Assembly (NCBI RefSeq): GCF_015207755.1
Contig: NZ_JADEWH010000002.1
Location: 186,001 to 250,000 of the forward strand
Direction of reading: 5' to 3'
DNA: 64,000 bases
DNA from: Nodularia sp. LEGE 06071
GTDB taxonomy: Bacteria > Cyanobacteriota > Cyanobacteriia > Cyanobacteriales > Nostocaceae
Every line of letters begins with the position of its first letter. Position 1 is the first letter of the stretch. The notes below the pieces were generated by a model, which searched no databases, was not told the DNA's origin, and saw only the letters and a program-made list of their open reading frames with translations. Positions 1-7,569 of this stretch are shown here, in pieces. The translations under genes and the position numbers were made by a program.

Positions 1-2
1 TT

Positions 3-299
3 TACTGGTTTGAACGTGGTATTGGTGATCTGGGACAATCGATGGGTGTGACTTCCACGGGATTATTGCTGTTGCGAATGGTAGACCCAGATAACCGTTC
101 CGGTGCGTTTGAGAGTTTTGCTTATAAACAATTGCTGTTTGAACCTATTGTGGGTGGAGGCTTATTTACCGCCGCCGCACCGCTTTTAATTGCTAATTTT
201 GGCTCCATACCAATTTTGCTATTAACATCATTTATCCTGGCATTTTGGCTGATATTCGGTTTCTATAACTGTAAGCAACTACGTAAGCAAAGCGATTGA
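3..299 (+). CDS. gltS: Sodium/glutamate symporter, C-terminal part (cut by window edge)
   Basis: The frame is open from the first bases of the window, so the 5' end lies outside; 98 residues are visible. The segment carries the GltS-family C-terminal signature: MGVTSTGLLLLRMVDP, then YKQLLFEPIVGGGLFTAA. Two hydrophobic stretches follow and a short charged tail (NCKQLRKQSD). GltS proteins are inner-membrane carriers that import glutamate with Na+. The gene ends 47 bases before the first lasso-cluster gene and probably belongs to the flanking chromosome, not to the cluster. The family assignment rests on the remembered motif; the missing N-terminus cannot be judged. Confidence 0.75.
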   Translation, partial: YWFERGIGDLGQSMGVTSTGLLLLRMVDPDNRSGAFESFAYKQLLFEPIVGGGLFTAAAPLLIANFGSIPILLLTSFILAFWLIFGFYNCKQLRKQSD

Positions 300-346
300 A
301 GTAGTGTCATAATTTTAGACAAATAACTGTCGTGTATTTAAAGATA

Positions 347-634
347 ATGATCCAACTTTCATTAGACTGTAAAATATCGCCTGCACCGAATGTATTAGCT
401 CAAGACTTGGCAGGGGAGTCAGTTTTACTTAACCTGCAAACTGAGGAGTATTTTGGCTTGGATGATGTGGGAACTCGGATTTGGCAAACCTTGACAGATA
501 AAGATTCTATCCAGTCTGCTATAGATGTATTGGTAACTGAGTATGGCGTAGAGTCAAAACAGTTACAGCAGGATGTAGAAAATCTCATTGAAGAATTATT
601 AGCCAATGGACTGGTTGAAGTTAGCGGTACGTAA
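347..634 (+). CDS. PqqD-like leader-peptide recognition protein (lasso B1)
   Basis: A 95-residue PqqD/RRE-type protein. The fold is indicated by the strand-helix pattern around ESVLLNLQTEEYFGLDDVGTRIW followed by helices ending ENLIEELLANGLVEV. In lasso pathways the split B1 protein binds the leader of the precursor (the YxxP motif) and hands it to the B2 protease. The ATG at 347 was preferred to the GTG at 332 because the protein then begins MIQLSLDCKISP, as usual for the family. It overlaps the next gene by 29 bases, so the two are probably translationally coupled. It lies about 5 kb from the precursor gene, on the opposite strand. Confidence 0.85.
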   Translation: MIQLSLDCKISPAPNVLAQDLAGESVLLNLQTEEYFGLDDVGTRIWQTLTDKDSIQSAIDVLVTEYGVESKQLQQDVENLIEELLANGLVEVSGT

Positions 635-1115
635 ATTACGCAGTTTTTGGGGACTGGATAGAAATTCCCGCTGGCTGTTATTGCAAGCACTTCTGTTTTT
701 CCCCCTAGTGACTCTATCCTTAAAATTTGGGGGATTAAAGCGCACGCAATCTGATTTAGTACGAATGTTACCACCTGGAAAAATAGTGCTTCCAGATAGC
801 GAACTGACAAGTCAGCGCTTACGCGATCGCTCCTGTAAAATTATCAAGACAATTAGCATGGTGCAGTTAGCAGCCAGATATTGTCAACCTTGGGCAAAAT
901 GTCTGCAAAAGTCCCTAGTGCTGTGGGGTTTGTTGCGTCACCAAGGAATTAACAGCGAATTGCGGATTGGGGTAAAAAGGGACGCAGAGAGTTTTGAGGC
1001 TCATGCTTGGGTGGAGTATGAAGGTTTTGTCCTCAATGATACTCAAAATGTGCGCGATCGCTTTGCCATGTTTGATCGTCCCATTGAAGTTAATTTTCCC
1101 AGTAGAGAGAGTTGA
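606..1115 (+). CDS. Lasso-peptide leader protease, transglutaminase-like (B2)
   Basis: A 169-residue protein of the lasso B2 / transglutaminase-like cysteine protease family, which cuts the leader from the precursor so that the cyclase can close the ring. The catalytic triad is visible: Cys in AKCLQKSLVLWGLL, His in FEAHAWVEY and Asp in FVLND. The N-terminal half carries hydrophobic segments (LLLQALLFFPLVTLSL) and a basic start, as in other split B2 proteins. The stop codon TGA overlaps the ATG of the following Nif11-like gene (TGATG), so the three genes B1, B2 and Nif11-like appear to form one operon. Confidence 0.88.
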   Translation: MDWLKLAVRKLRSFWGLDRNSRWLLLQALLFFPLVTLSLKFGGLKRTQSDLVRMLPPGKIVLPDSELTSQRLRDRSCKIIKTISMVQLAARYCQPWAKCLQKSLVLWGLLRHQGINSELRIGVKRDAESFEAHAWVEYEGFVLNDTQNVRDRFAMFDRPIEVNFPSRES

Positions 1116-1342
1116 TGTCTGTCCAAACTGCACTACAATTTATCCAACAACTACGGATGGATGAAGGGCTAAAAAGCCGACTTTTAGCTCTCAACAACCA
1201 CCCTGATTTAGCAAGTTTTGTCAAACTTGGCGCTGAATTCAATCTCACCTTCACAGTTGAAGAACTGAAAACAGCACACAAACACGATTGGGGGATGCGC
1301 TGGTTACTCCATAACTCTAGATTAGAAGACAACCGGCAATGA
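1115..1342 (+). CDS. Nif11-like small peptide in the lasso cluster
   Basis: A 75-residue protein starting at the ATG that overlaps the B2 stop codon (TGATG). It resembles the Nif11 domain: an N-terminal helix SVQTALQFIQQL, a turn, then NNHPDLASFVKLGAEFNL and TFTVEELK. Nif11 domains serve as leader sequences of RiPP precursors in cyanobacteria but also occur as free proteins. The tail after the domain is about 20 residues (HKHDWGMRWLLHNSRLEDN) with no Gly-Gly cleavage site and no Cys, so a typical processed core is not evident. Its 3' end overlaps the convergent P450 gene by 21 bases. It may be a second precursor, an accessory binding protein or a relic; the sequence does not decide. Confidence 0.65.
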   Translation: MSVQTALQFIQQLRMDEGLKSRLLALNNHPDLASFVKLGAEFNLTFTVEELKTAHKHDWGMRWLLHNSRLEDNRQ

Positions 1343-2578
1343 TTTCAAACCACGTCCCATAAAAGAATCCTCCCATTCTAAAGATTCCGTTGCTAATGAT
1401 AACCCAGGTAAACGGCTCACTATTATATTTACGGCAATTTCTGTTACTAATTTAGCTAAGTGTATCCCGATACAACTATGAATTCCTTGACCAAACGAAA
1501 GATAGGGATTAGGTTTGCGTCTAATATCAAATTGGTTGGGATTGGGGAAATGGGCGGGATCTCGATTGGCAGCCCCGATAATACAATGAACTATCTCTCC
1601 CTGACGAATTGTCTGATTTGATAGTTCGATATCAGATAGTGTTGTACGTGGAATACTATGAACTGAACTTTCATAGCGCAGCACTTCAGCAATAGTTGTT
1701 TCTATTAAGGATGGGTCAGCTTGTAGTAAATGTAACTGTTCGGGATGATTCAGTAATGTGAGTATACTGTTGCCAATTAAATTCTCAGTTGTGGAGTGAC
1801 CGGCCGCAAATATTAAGATGCAATTTGCTAAGAGTTCTTCTGCACTCAATTGACCCTCAGCTTCTGCTTGAATTAGAGTGCTAATGAGGTTATCTTGCGG
1901 CTGCGAACAAGTACGGCTTTGAGCAATCCAACTTTTGAAGTATTCCGCTAAACCAGCGATCGCCAGCAAACCTTGCTCATTAGCAATCGGGGTCACGTCC
2001 AAATCCAAAGATAAAGATAGGCTCACAGACCACTGTTTAAATTGCGGATGCCATTGTTGTGGTGGAATCCCCAATATTTTACAGTTTAAGCCGAGGGTGA
2101 GCGGATAAGCTAAATCGTTAATAATATCCATTTTCCCCAAGTCTTGAACCCGATCAATCAGGTCGTCAACAGTTGTCTGAATGTGCGATCGCAATGCTTG
2201 AATATGCGATTGAGTGAAGGCACTACGCAACAAGGGACGAATTCTGGTGTGGGTGGGTGGATTTTGTCGCACCAACCACAACTTCATTAATCTTTGACTT
2301 TCCTGACGCAGACCGAGAAAGTTGTTTATGGGCGCTGGGGTTCCTGTCTCTAGGCTAACGATACTTTTCTGTGCATGACCAAAGATAGGATTTTTCAGAA
2401 CCTCTGAAATATCAGCATAGCGCGTCAGCACCCAATCATTTCCCTCAGAACGATAGTAAATGGGGTGGTGCGTCCGCAGGTAATCATAGGTGGGATAGCG
2501 ATTAGCCCGGAACTCTGGCGATCGCGGATTAAATGGTAAAGGTGGAGCTATACTTTCACTTTGACTTTGCATATTCAT
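1322..2578 (-). CDS. Cytochrome P450 (lasso tailoring candidate)
   Basis: A complete 418-residue soluble bacterial P450. The I-helix motif AAGHSTT, the ExxR motif in EVLRYE and the heme-binding loop FGQGIHSCIG (axial Cys near residue 369) are all present, and there is no membrane anchor. Such enzymes hydroxylate or couple small molecules and peptides with O2 and an external ferredoxin. It is the last gene of the minus-strand run C-A-K-unknown-methyltransferase remnant-P450, so it may act on the lasso peptide; that role is inference. A second ATG two codons downstream is a possible start. Confidence 0.92.
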   Translation of the reverse strand: MNMQSQSESIAPPLPFNPRSPEFRANRYPTYDYLRTHHPIYYRSEGNDWVLTRYADISEVLKNPIFGHAQKSIVSLETGTPAPINNFLGLRQESQRLMKLWLVRQNPPTHTRIRPLLRSAFTQSHIQALRSHIQTTVDDLIDRVQDLGKMDIINDLAYPLTLGLNCKILGIPPQQWHPQFKQWSVSLSLSLDLDVTPIANEQGLLAIAGLAEYFKSWIAQSRTCSQPQDNLISTLIQAEAEGQLSAEELLANCILIFAAGHSTTENLIGNSILTLLNHPEQLHLLQADPSLIETTIAEVLRYESSVHSIPRTTLSDIELSNQTIRQGEIVHCIIGAANRDPAHFPNPNQFDIRRKPNPYLSFGQGIHSCIGIHLAKLVTEIAVNIIVSRLPGLSLATESLEWEDSFMGRGLKSLPVVF

Positions 2579-2581
2579 CTC

Positions 2582-2810
2582 TCAATCTGCTACAATATCT
2601 AAAACCCGCGCACCGGGAGTAATGTAGGGATAAAAATTCCTTATAGTTTGCTTTAAACCCGTTTCTAAATCTTCCGAATCGCGAAAATACCCAAAGTGGT
2701 ACTGTAATTCCTCACCAAAATTCCTCACCAATAATCTGTTTCCATTCCTGAATAGATTCCCCAGAATAAAAACTATCTAAATCAAACTTGACCTCAGAAT
2801 TTACATTCAT
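2582..2810 (-). pseudogene. Broken SAM-dependent methyltransferase fragment
   Basis: The ATG at 2810 overlaps the stop of the upstream gene (ATGA). The frame reads MNVNSEVKFDLDSFYSGE, then ends at TGA (2712-2714) after 32 codons. The cause is visible: a perfect 13-bp tandem duplication (2706-2718 and 2719-2731), which shifts the frame. Removing one copy restores a run containing LQYHFGYFRDSEDLETG and PYITPGARVLDI, the start of a class I methyltransferase SAM-binding motif. It then stops at 2582 just after VLDI, so the rest of the enzyme is deleted. The gene therefore carries both a frameshift and a 3' truncation and cannot make a working methyltransferase. The family call rests on the VLDI motif and its context. 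Confidence 0.7.
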
Positions 2811-4054
2811 ATTTTGCTTGCTCCCGATAACCATTGATGTTGAAACCAAAGATATGCCTTAGCTACAAGAGGACTTTGTGATTGAGAAACAATTTTAATG
2901 TGGCTCAAGCGGCGTTCAAAGACAGTGAAGCGTTCCCTCTGTTGTAAAACAGAAGCAGCAATCAAATTATGCGGCCAAGGTGCTGGAGAATTAAGGGGAT
3001 TGATTTGACCAGGCCAGTTTAACAATGCCTCTCGCTTTTGCACTTCGCACAATCCTCGTTCGACTAAATAATCAAGGAAAATAGCCCAGCGAGATTCTGA
3101 GTCAGGTTGATTGAGGAAAATACATTCTAAGCCAATCTGTGGGTAAATTTGATCACCTACATCCAGACAAACTGTGATCCGGTCAACTAAAGCAAACAAT
3201 TCTTCCATCAATTCTGCCACTTTAACTGTGTCCCCCTGCCAACCAATCTGTTGCAAATAGGGAATCAGAAAATGGGGTTGTAAACGTTTGACATTGACTC
3301 GCAAAGCCGGTGAATTTCGGGATAACATCACGCCGATGTGACTGACAAATGCACCATCAGGACAAGCAGCAAAGCAGCGATAGAGATTATCTTCCCACCC
3401 AGACCATCCTAAATCACCGAGCAGTAAATTGAGAGATTGTGCCGCAATTCCATAGGTTTCAACTGATGGCGATACTTCTTGGGGCAAACCGAAGAAAATA
3501 GCCGGGAGAGGCAGAACAAATGATGATATCAAATCTGGTTGAATACTTACGAAACCTTGCTTAATCTCCCCTCCTCCCTGGCTGTGAGAGATTGGCAGTA
3601 GGTTTCCCAGATTTTGGTCGCCAAACCCTTGCGTTATCTCCCCTCCTCGCTGGCGGGGAGGGGTTGGGGGTGGGGTTCCATAATTTTTATCAACATCAAA
3701 CTCCAACCAAATCTCCGGAATTGACTCCAGACATGACCGCCATTCAGCCAAAAAATCCCGTAATCGCAACCATTCCGGATATGCTGTTTCCTCACAGGTG
3801 GAAATAGCCACTTCCATGAACTCTTGCAACAAATCCAATTCTTGTTCATTGCAGACAATGCACTGCTGCAAATCTACCTGGGTAGCATTAGCACTAAGAC
3901 GACATTCAAAACCACCTTGAAAAATCGGTGCTAAATTACCCGCCAATGCTTTTAAACTTAATGCTGCATCTTGACCAATTAAATGTTCTAAAGACGGTGA
4001 TTTTATCCCCGTCCCCAATAAAACATCAAGGGATTCTACTAAAGTTGAGTACAT
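2807..4054 (-). CDS. Unknown protein of the lasso operon with repeat-encoded insertion
   Basis: 415 residues, not recognised as a known family. It is soluble, with many Trp and Leu and no membrane segments. Paired Cys residues appear near the N-terminus (IVCNEQE, STCEET). The start overlaps the kinase stop by 16 bases and the stop overlaps the methyltransferase remnant start (ATGA), so it is firmly embedded in the operon between kinase and tailoring genes. Roughly residues 124-167 (from GTPPPTPPRQRGGE to GGGEIKQGF) are low-complexity and are encoded by a known type of dispersed cyanobacterial DNA repeat, inserted in frame. Without it the protein would be about 370 residues. Location suggests a role in peptide maturation or in cyclase or kinase partnering, but none can be assigned. 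Confidence 0.75.
   Translation of the reverse strand: MYSTLVESLDVLLGTGIKSPSLEHLIGQDAALSLKALAGNLAPIFQGGFECRLSANATQVDLQQCIVCNEQELDLLQEFMEVAISTCEETAYPEWLRLRDFLAEWRSCLESIPEIWLEFDVDKNYGTPPPTPPRQRGGEITQGFGDQNLGNLLPISHSQGGGEIKQGFVSIQPDLISSFVLPLPAIFFGLPQEVSPSVETYGIAAQSLNLLLGDLGWSGWEDNLYRCFAACPDGAFVSHIGVMLSRNSPALRVNVKRLQPHFLIPYLQQIGWQGDTVKVAELMEELFALVDRITVCLDVGDQIYPQIGLECIFLNQPDSESRWAIFLDYLVERGLCEVQKREALLNWPGQINPLNSPAPWPHNLIAASVLQQRERFTVFERRLSHIKIVSQSQSPLVAKAYLWFQHQWLSGASKI
3552..3685. repeat. Dispersed GC-rich repeat inserted in frame in a CDS
   Basis: Two related units, each starting AAACC(C)TTGC and running through ATCTCCCCTCCT, lie at about 3552-3592 and 3625-3665. The second continues into CGCTGGCGGGGAGGGG and then a G-rich tail. 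This is the repeat type that yields PPTPPRQRGGE-like peptides in many cyanobacterial proteins. A related but shorter sequence occurs in an intergenic region near 34,819-34,845. Its length keeps the host frame open. Confidence 0.75.
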
Positions 4055-5028
4055 TGCTCTAACAACGTGATATTACCCACATCATTGACAATGGCATCAC
4101 ACAATTGAGGCAATGCTGTCAAACTATCGCTGCGAGAGACCTTCCGAATGGGTACAGTCATTGCTACGCGACTAAGACCAGCAAATTCCTGTGCTTGTTT
4201 ATCCATACCTAATTTTAAATGGCTGACCGAACGGTGAGTCATCAAAGTCATCACCGCAGTTGCTGGAGAAATAGTCTCAATCATCGGGGCTGCCAATTCA
4301 GGATGACGTTTTCCCAGCACATAGATAGCTGCCAATGGTAGGGGGTCACTGTGAAACTTCCACACAGTTTCACTGCTGTTGCCAACTAACTCTACAAAAC
4401 GTTTCTCAGAAAAGCTGAAAATCCTTTCCAAATCAGATTCTGACCCGTATAGGGCATGAATTGTTTGAGGCCAAAGCCGTAGACGCGGATATCCCGGCTG
4501 TACAAACCAATGTTGCTCGTCGTCCTTGAGAACTGCAATATCATCCGAGAGAATAGAGTATCCTTCCTTAGCCAGAGCCGCCGCCGTCGTTGATTTCCCC
4601 GCCCCTGATTCACCCACAATAGCAACAGCGTGCTGATCAATTTTCACCACACAAGCATGAAGGCAAAGTGTTCCCCGTAACCGCAAAGCACAGCCTAAAA
4701 CTTGCCCCAACAACAGCGCATTCACTTCTTCTAGTAGCGCACAAGTCCAATTTGCCGAGATGTGACTGCCTCCAGCATCAAGATAGAAATCAAGTTGTCC
4801 GTCACCGCGAAACCAGAGATGGAAATAAGTGCCATCGGCTTTAGATAGCACATTCAGACCAGATGAAATAGTCTCTATTTCTGCTGACGACGGTTGCGAT
4901 TCTCCATTCAAATCGACCCAAACATCGACGGGGGCATCACTCTTTGCAGCGATTAAACCCGTCAGAGGTTGATTTACCTGTAGCGTTAAGCCATAAACTT
5001 TATATCTAAAAGATTCACTCAATTTCAT
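4039..5028 (-). CDS. HPr-kinase-like lasso peptide kinase (K)
   Basis: A 329-residue protein with the HPr kinase C-terminal type core: P-loop GESGAGKST at about residues 139-147, followed by the acidic motif LSDDIAVL. Homologues in paeninodin-type lasso clusters transfer phosphate to the side chain of the C-terminal Ser of the precursor. The precursor here ends in Ser, which fits. The ATG at 5028 was chosen over an upstream TTG at 5031. The gene lies downstream of the precursor, separated by about 500 bases that contain a palindrome and a MITE, and overlaps the next gene by 16 bases. Activity on the peptide is inferred from family and context. Confidence 0.85.
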   Translation of the reverse strand: MKLSESFRYKVYGLTLQVNQPLTGLIAAKSDAPVDVWVDLNGESQPSSAEIETISSGLNVLSKADGTYFHLWFRGDGQLDFYLDAGGSHISANWTCALLEEVNALLLGQVLGCALRLRGTLCLHACVVKIDQHAVAIVGESGAGKSTTAAALAKEGYSILSDDIAVLKDDEQHWFVQPGYPRLRLWPQTIHALYGSESDLERIFSFSEKRFVELVGNSSETVWKFHSDPLPLAAIYVLGKRHPELAAPMIETISPATAVMTLMTHRSVSHLKLGMDKQAQEFAGLSRVAMTVPIRKVSRSDSLTALPQLCDAIVNDVGNITLLEQCTQL

Positions 5029-5164
5029 CAAAAATACTTACTTGTAGGAGGCAAAATAGGTTAGTTATTTTGACCCAATATATGGATATTTACTGAGTTT
5101 TGTTAGCCGATTGGGTGCAATAGAAATCGACAGAATTTAAATATGCGTTATCCAGAACCCTTGT

Positions 5165-5188
5165 AGAGACGTTTCATGAAACGTCTCT
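5165..5188. repeat. Perfect 24-bp palindrome
   Basis: AGAGACGTTTCA followed by its exact reverse complement. It lies between the precursor and kinase genes and can form a hairpin in the transcript of the minus-strand operon. No strong U-run follows on the minus side, so it is more likely a dispersed palindromic repeat or an mRNA-processing or attenuation element than a classical terminator. Confidence 0.7.
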
Positions 5189-5213
5189 CAATTCTTTTTC
5201 ACCAGATGTCTAA

Positions 5214-5354
5214 GAGGATGTTTGAAAAGTCCGAGAAGGTATAATTTGACCTTCCGATTGGGCTTAATTAAGACGATAAATCAAGGTTTTAGCCCTTACC
5301 GAGATACTTAGTTGTGCCAAAAGTGAGGTCAAGCGACCCTTTTCAAACAACCTC
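5214..5354. mobile_element. 141-bp MITE with TAA target duplication
   Basis: The element begins GAGGATGTTTGAAAAG and ends CTTTTCAAACAACCTC, imperfect terminal inverted repeats of 16 bp (two mismatches). It is flanked on both sides by TAA (5211-5213 and 5355-5357), a 3-bp target duplication as made by IS5-group transposases that target TNA. There is no internal ORF. It sits between the precursor and kinase genes. Between it and the precursor (5358-5528) I see no gene; a 10-bp inverted repeat TGTTGGCGAA/TTCGCCAACA borders that stretch. Confidence 0.75.
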
Positions 5355-5528
5355 TAATGGCAGTTTATCAAAAAGATGGTGTTGGCGAATGTTTCGTTAA
5401 ATTTAACATTTGGGAAAATCAACCTTGATGGTAATGTTGAGTTTCGCTACACTCTGCCCAATCTCCACCAAAATAAAGTGTTTAGGTATGAAGATATGAT
5501 TTCGCCAACAGGGTCTTAGACGTTTTAA

Positions 5529-5699
5529 TTACGATGCATATACATTAGGGAACGCACTACCACCACCATCGATACCATCTATGTTGAAAGTGGGACTAGC
5601 CAGCGTCAGATTCTTAATATTGCCAAATTTTCGCAGTTCGGGGGTATGGTATGGCTTGTGATTCGCAGAATTAGATTGGTTTGTAGATATTTGAGACAT
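5529..5699 (-). CDS. Lasso peptide precursor (A)
   Basis: A 56-residue precursor. The ATG at 5699 has GAGGAG seven bases upstream, which decides the start over an in-frame TTG. The leader contains the B1-recognition pattern YxxPxLxxxGxxxxxT (Y17, P20, L22, G26, T32). With the conserved Thr at position -2 the cut falls after L33. The predicted 23-residue core begins ASPTFNID, so Ala1 can close an 8-residue ring on Asp8 (core D11 is the alternative). The core continues GIDGGGSAFPNVYAS, with bulky F17/Y21 as possible plugs and a C-terminal Ser. Ala1 and a terminal Ser are shared with paeninodin, whose Ser is phosphorylated by its cluster kinase. It lies directly downstream of the cyclase gene. 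Confidence 0.87.
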   Translation of the reverse strand: MSQISTNQSNSANHKPYHTPELRKFGNIKNLTLASPTFNIDGIDGGGSAFPNVYAS

Positions 5700-5727
5700 C
5701 GTTTGGCTCCTCAATTTTAGCTTATAG

Positions 5728-7569
5728 TTATAAAATCGGTCGGTTATTTACCTCTAAACAAGGCTTATGGCGCAGCCAGTATGCCAGTTGCATAGTTGGA
5801 ATTACCTGATTATATTTAATAGGTGTAAGTTTTACAACATTTTGTAGTTTTGGCAATAGGCGTTCAGCTTTCACATAGGGTGTGAGAGCCGAAGTGTTTA
5901 CTAATTCTACCATCCAGGGCTGGATACCTTGCTGCTGCACCCAGTTGTAATGAGCAAAACCTCTCAGAGGTGTTTTGGGTCGCTGTCGCACGGAATCGGG
6001 CAATATACCTGGCATAGCTTCCCGGAGCAGGAATTTATTTTCAAACCAAGGTTTCGGCGGCACAGACAGCAGGAATAATACCAAAGGCAAATCGAAAAAT
6101 GGAAAGCGCACCTTCACGGGAAAACCACTAAAGCCCGGATCTGACCAAGCAAATATATTAGACCATAGGGGAGCAGTCGCCATCCCGTAGCGGTCTCTCT
6201 GTGGTGAACCAGTTAATCTGTCTTGCAGTCGGGCTTCCAATTGCATTTGTTCAGCAAAATCTGGGTTAAACCAGTCAGGTAACTCCCTCTTTTTCTGTCC
6301 TGGCTGCTTGATTCCCAGCAACTGACGCAACCGTGTACCCAACCCCAACTGACGGCGCAGAGAGCGGATATAACCCAAGGGATTTAGCATGAAATCCTGA
6401 TTATGTACCGAATTATACTGCTCATTAGGGACTGGTTCAAATGCCGGATCTCCCCCAAACCCAGCTAACAATACCCGACTATACCCAGATATCCGCCGTG
6501 TAATTTCCACTTCAGCCACTTGGGTGGGAATTAGTAAGGGTTCGGGATACAGGTATTCTGGGTCTTGGGGAGGAGCCTGCGGGATGTAATCTTCCGCCAC
6601 TAAATACTCAAGGGGAAAACCCGCCATCTCAGCAACTTGTGTAGCATAGTCCCCTTCATCGTCGGTAATCAGTTGTTTATAAATTATTGTATAAGCCCGA
6701 AAATCCACAGGAGAACCCGTTGCTTTCATTAATTTATAGGCAGTAGCAGCGATACTGGTGGAGTCCATACCCCCACTCAAATGAGTCCCAGCACTATTAG
6801 TTCGTAATCGGTCGGCAATTGACCGTTCAAACAATTCCTGAAACTGCTCAATATAGTCCTCCGGGCGCTGATAATTCAGGCGTTCCACCGCTTCCGGTAA
6901 CTGCCAGTAACGCCGGATGCGTACTCTACCTTCCGAACAAATTAGGGTGTGGGCAGGGGGTAACTTTTGGATATCGGCAAAGGTAGTAGTGGCGACATCC
7001 AGATTCATGCTAAATAGCAGAAAATCGGCTATTGACGCTTCATTCAGCCTATCTGATACCTCTGGATGCAAGCGAATGGGGTTGATATGATTGCTGAAAA
7101 TCAGGCTGTTGCCCATTTCTGCATAGTAAAAAGGCACAATACCAAAATGATCCCTGGCGCAGAATAAGCGTTGCTGGCGGCTATCCCAAATAGCAAAGGC
7201 AAAATCCCCACTCAGTCGTTCTAAGCAAGCATCTCCCCACACTTGGTAGGTATATAAAACTAAATTAACATCTGGTGCGTCATTATTTACACTACATCCA
7301 GAGGCACGCAACCGCTCAATTAACTCCCTGCGCCTATCTAAGCGAATATCCCCTGTAATCCAAAGATTACCATCCAAACTGTGGGGTTGGCGTTCCTTTT
7401 CTGATTCCCAAGTAGTCCGCAACAAAGCGTGACCAAAACCAATAGAACCGTTACTCCAGGTATCCTGGGCATCGGGTGCTTGAGGTGTCATCAAATCAGT
7501 CATTTGCTGTAACAGCGCTGGGTCGATGGGTTGACCATTACTGTTGAAAATACCAATAAAACCGCTCAT
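5728..7569 (-). CDS. Asparagine-synthetase-like lasso cyclase (C)
   Basis: 613 residues with the asparagine synthetase B layout: an N-terminal glutamine-amidotransferase-like domain (about 1-200) and an ATP-binding synthetase domain with the pyrophosphate loop LSGGMDSTS (near residue 265). The residue after Met is Ser (MSGFIGIF) where glutamine-using enzymes have Cys, so no glutaminase activity is expected. Lasso cyclases adenylate the ring Asp/Glu side chain and join it to the freed N-terminal amine, so no ammonia is needed. It is the first gene of the minus-strand operon and precedes the precursor by 28 bases. Confidence 0.9.
   Translation of the reverse strand: MSGFIGIFNSNGQPIDPALLQQMTDLMTPQAPDAQDTWSNGSIGFGHALLRTTWESEKERQPHSLDGNLWITGDIRLDRRRELIERLRASGCSVNNDAPDVNLVLYTYQVWGDACLERLSGDFAFAIWDSRQQRLFCARDHFGIVPFYYAEMGNSLIFSNHINPIRLHPEVSDRLNEASIADFLLFSMNLDVATTTFADIQKLPPAHTLICSEGRVRIRRYWQLPEAVERLNYQRPEDYIEQFQELFERSIADRLRTNSAGTHLSGGMDSTSIAATAYKLMKATGSPVDFRAYTIIYKQLITDDEGDYATQVAEMAGFPLEYLVAEDYIPQAPPQDPEYLYPEPLLIPTQVAEVEITRRISGYSRVLLAGFGGDPAFEPVPNEQYNSVHNQDFMLNPLGYIRSLRRQLGLGTRLRQLLGIKQPGQKKRELPDWFNPDFAEQMQLEARLQDRLTGSPQRDRYGMATAPLWSNIFAWSDPGFSGFPVKVRFPFFDLPLVLFLLSVPPKPWFENKFLLREAMPGILPDSVRQRPKTPLRGFAHYNWVQQQGIQPWMVELVNTSALTPYVKAERLLPKLQNVVKLTPIKYNQVIPTMQLAYWLRHKPCLEVNNRPIL

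Noticed and set aside
400-810. 136-residue minus-strand ORF over B1 and B2
   Set aside because: B1 and B2 have clear family motifs and overlapping coupled starts; the opposite frame shows none.
5358-5528. Possible second small precursor or ORF next to the lasso precursor
   Set aside because: The plus frame from ATG at 5357 gives only about 23 codons and no leader motif; the minus strand has no start with a YxxP pattern.
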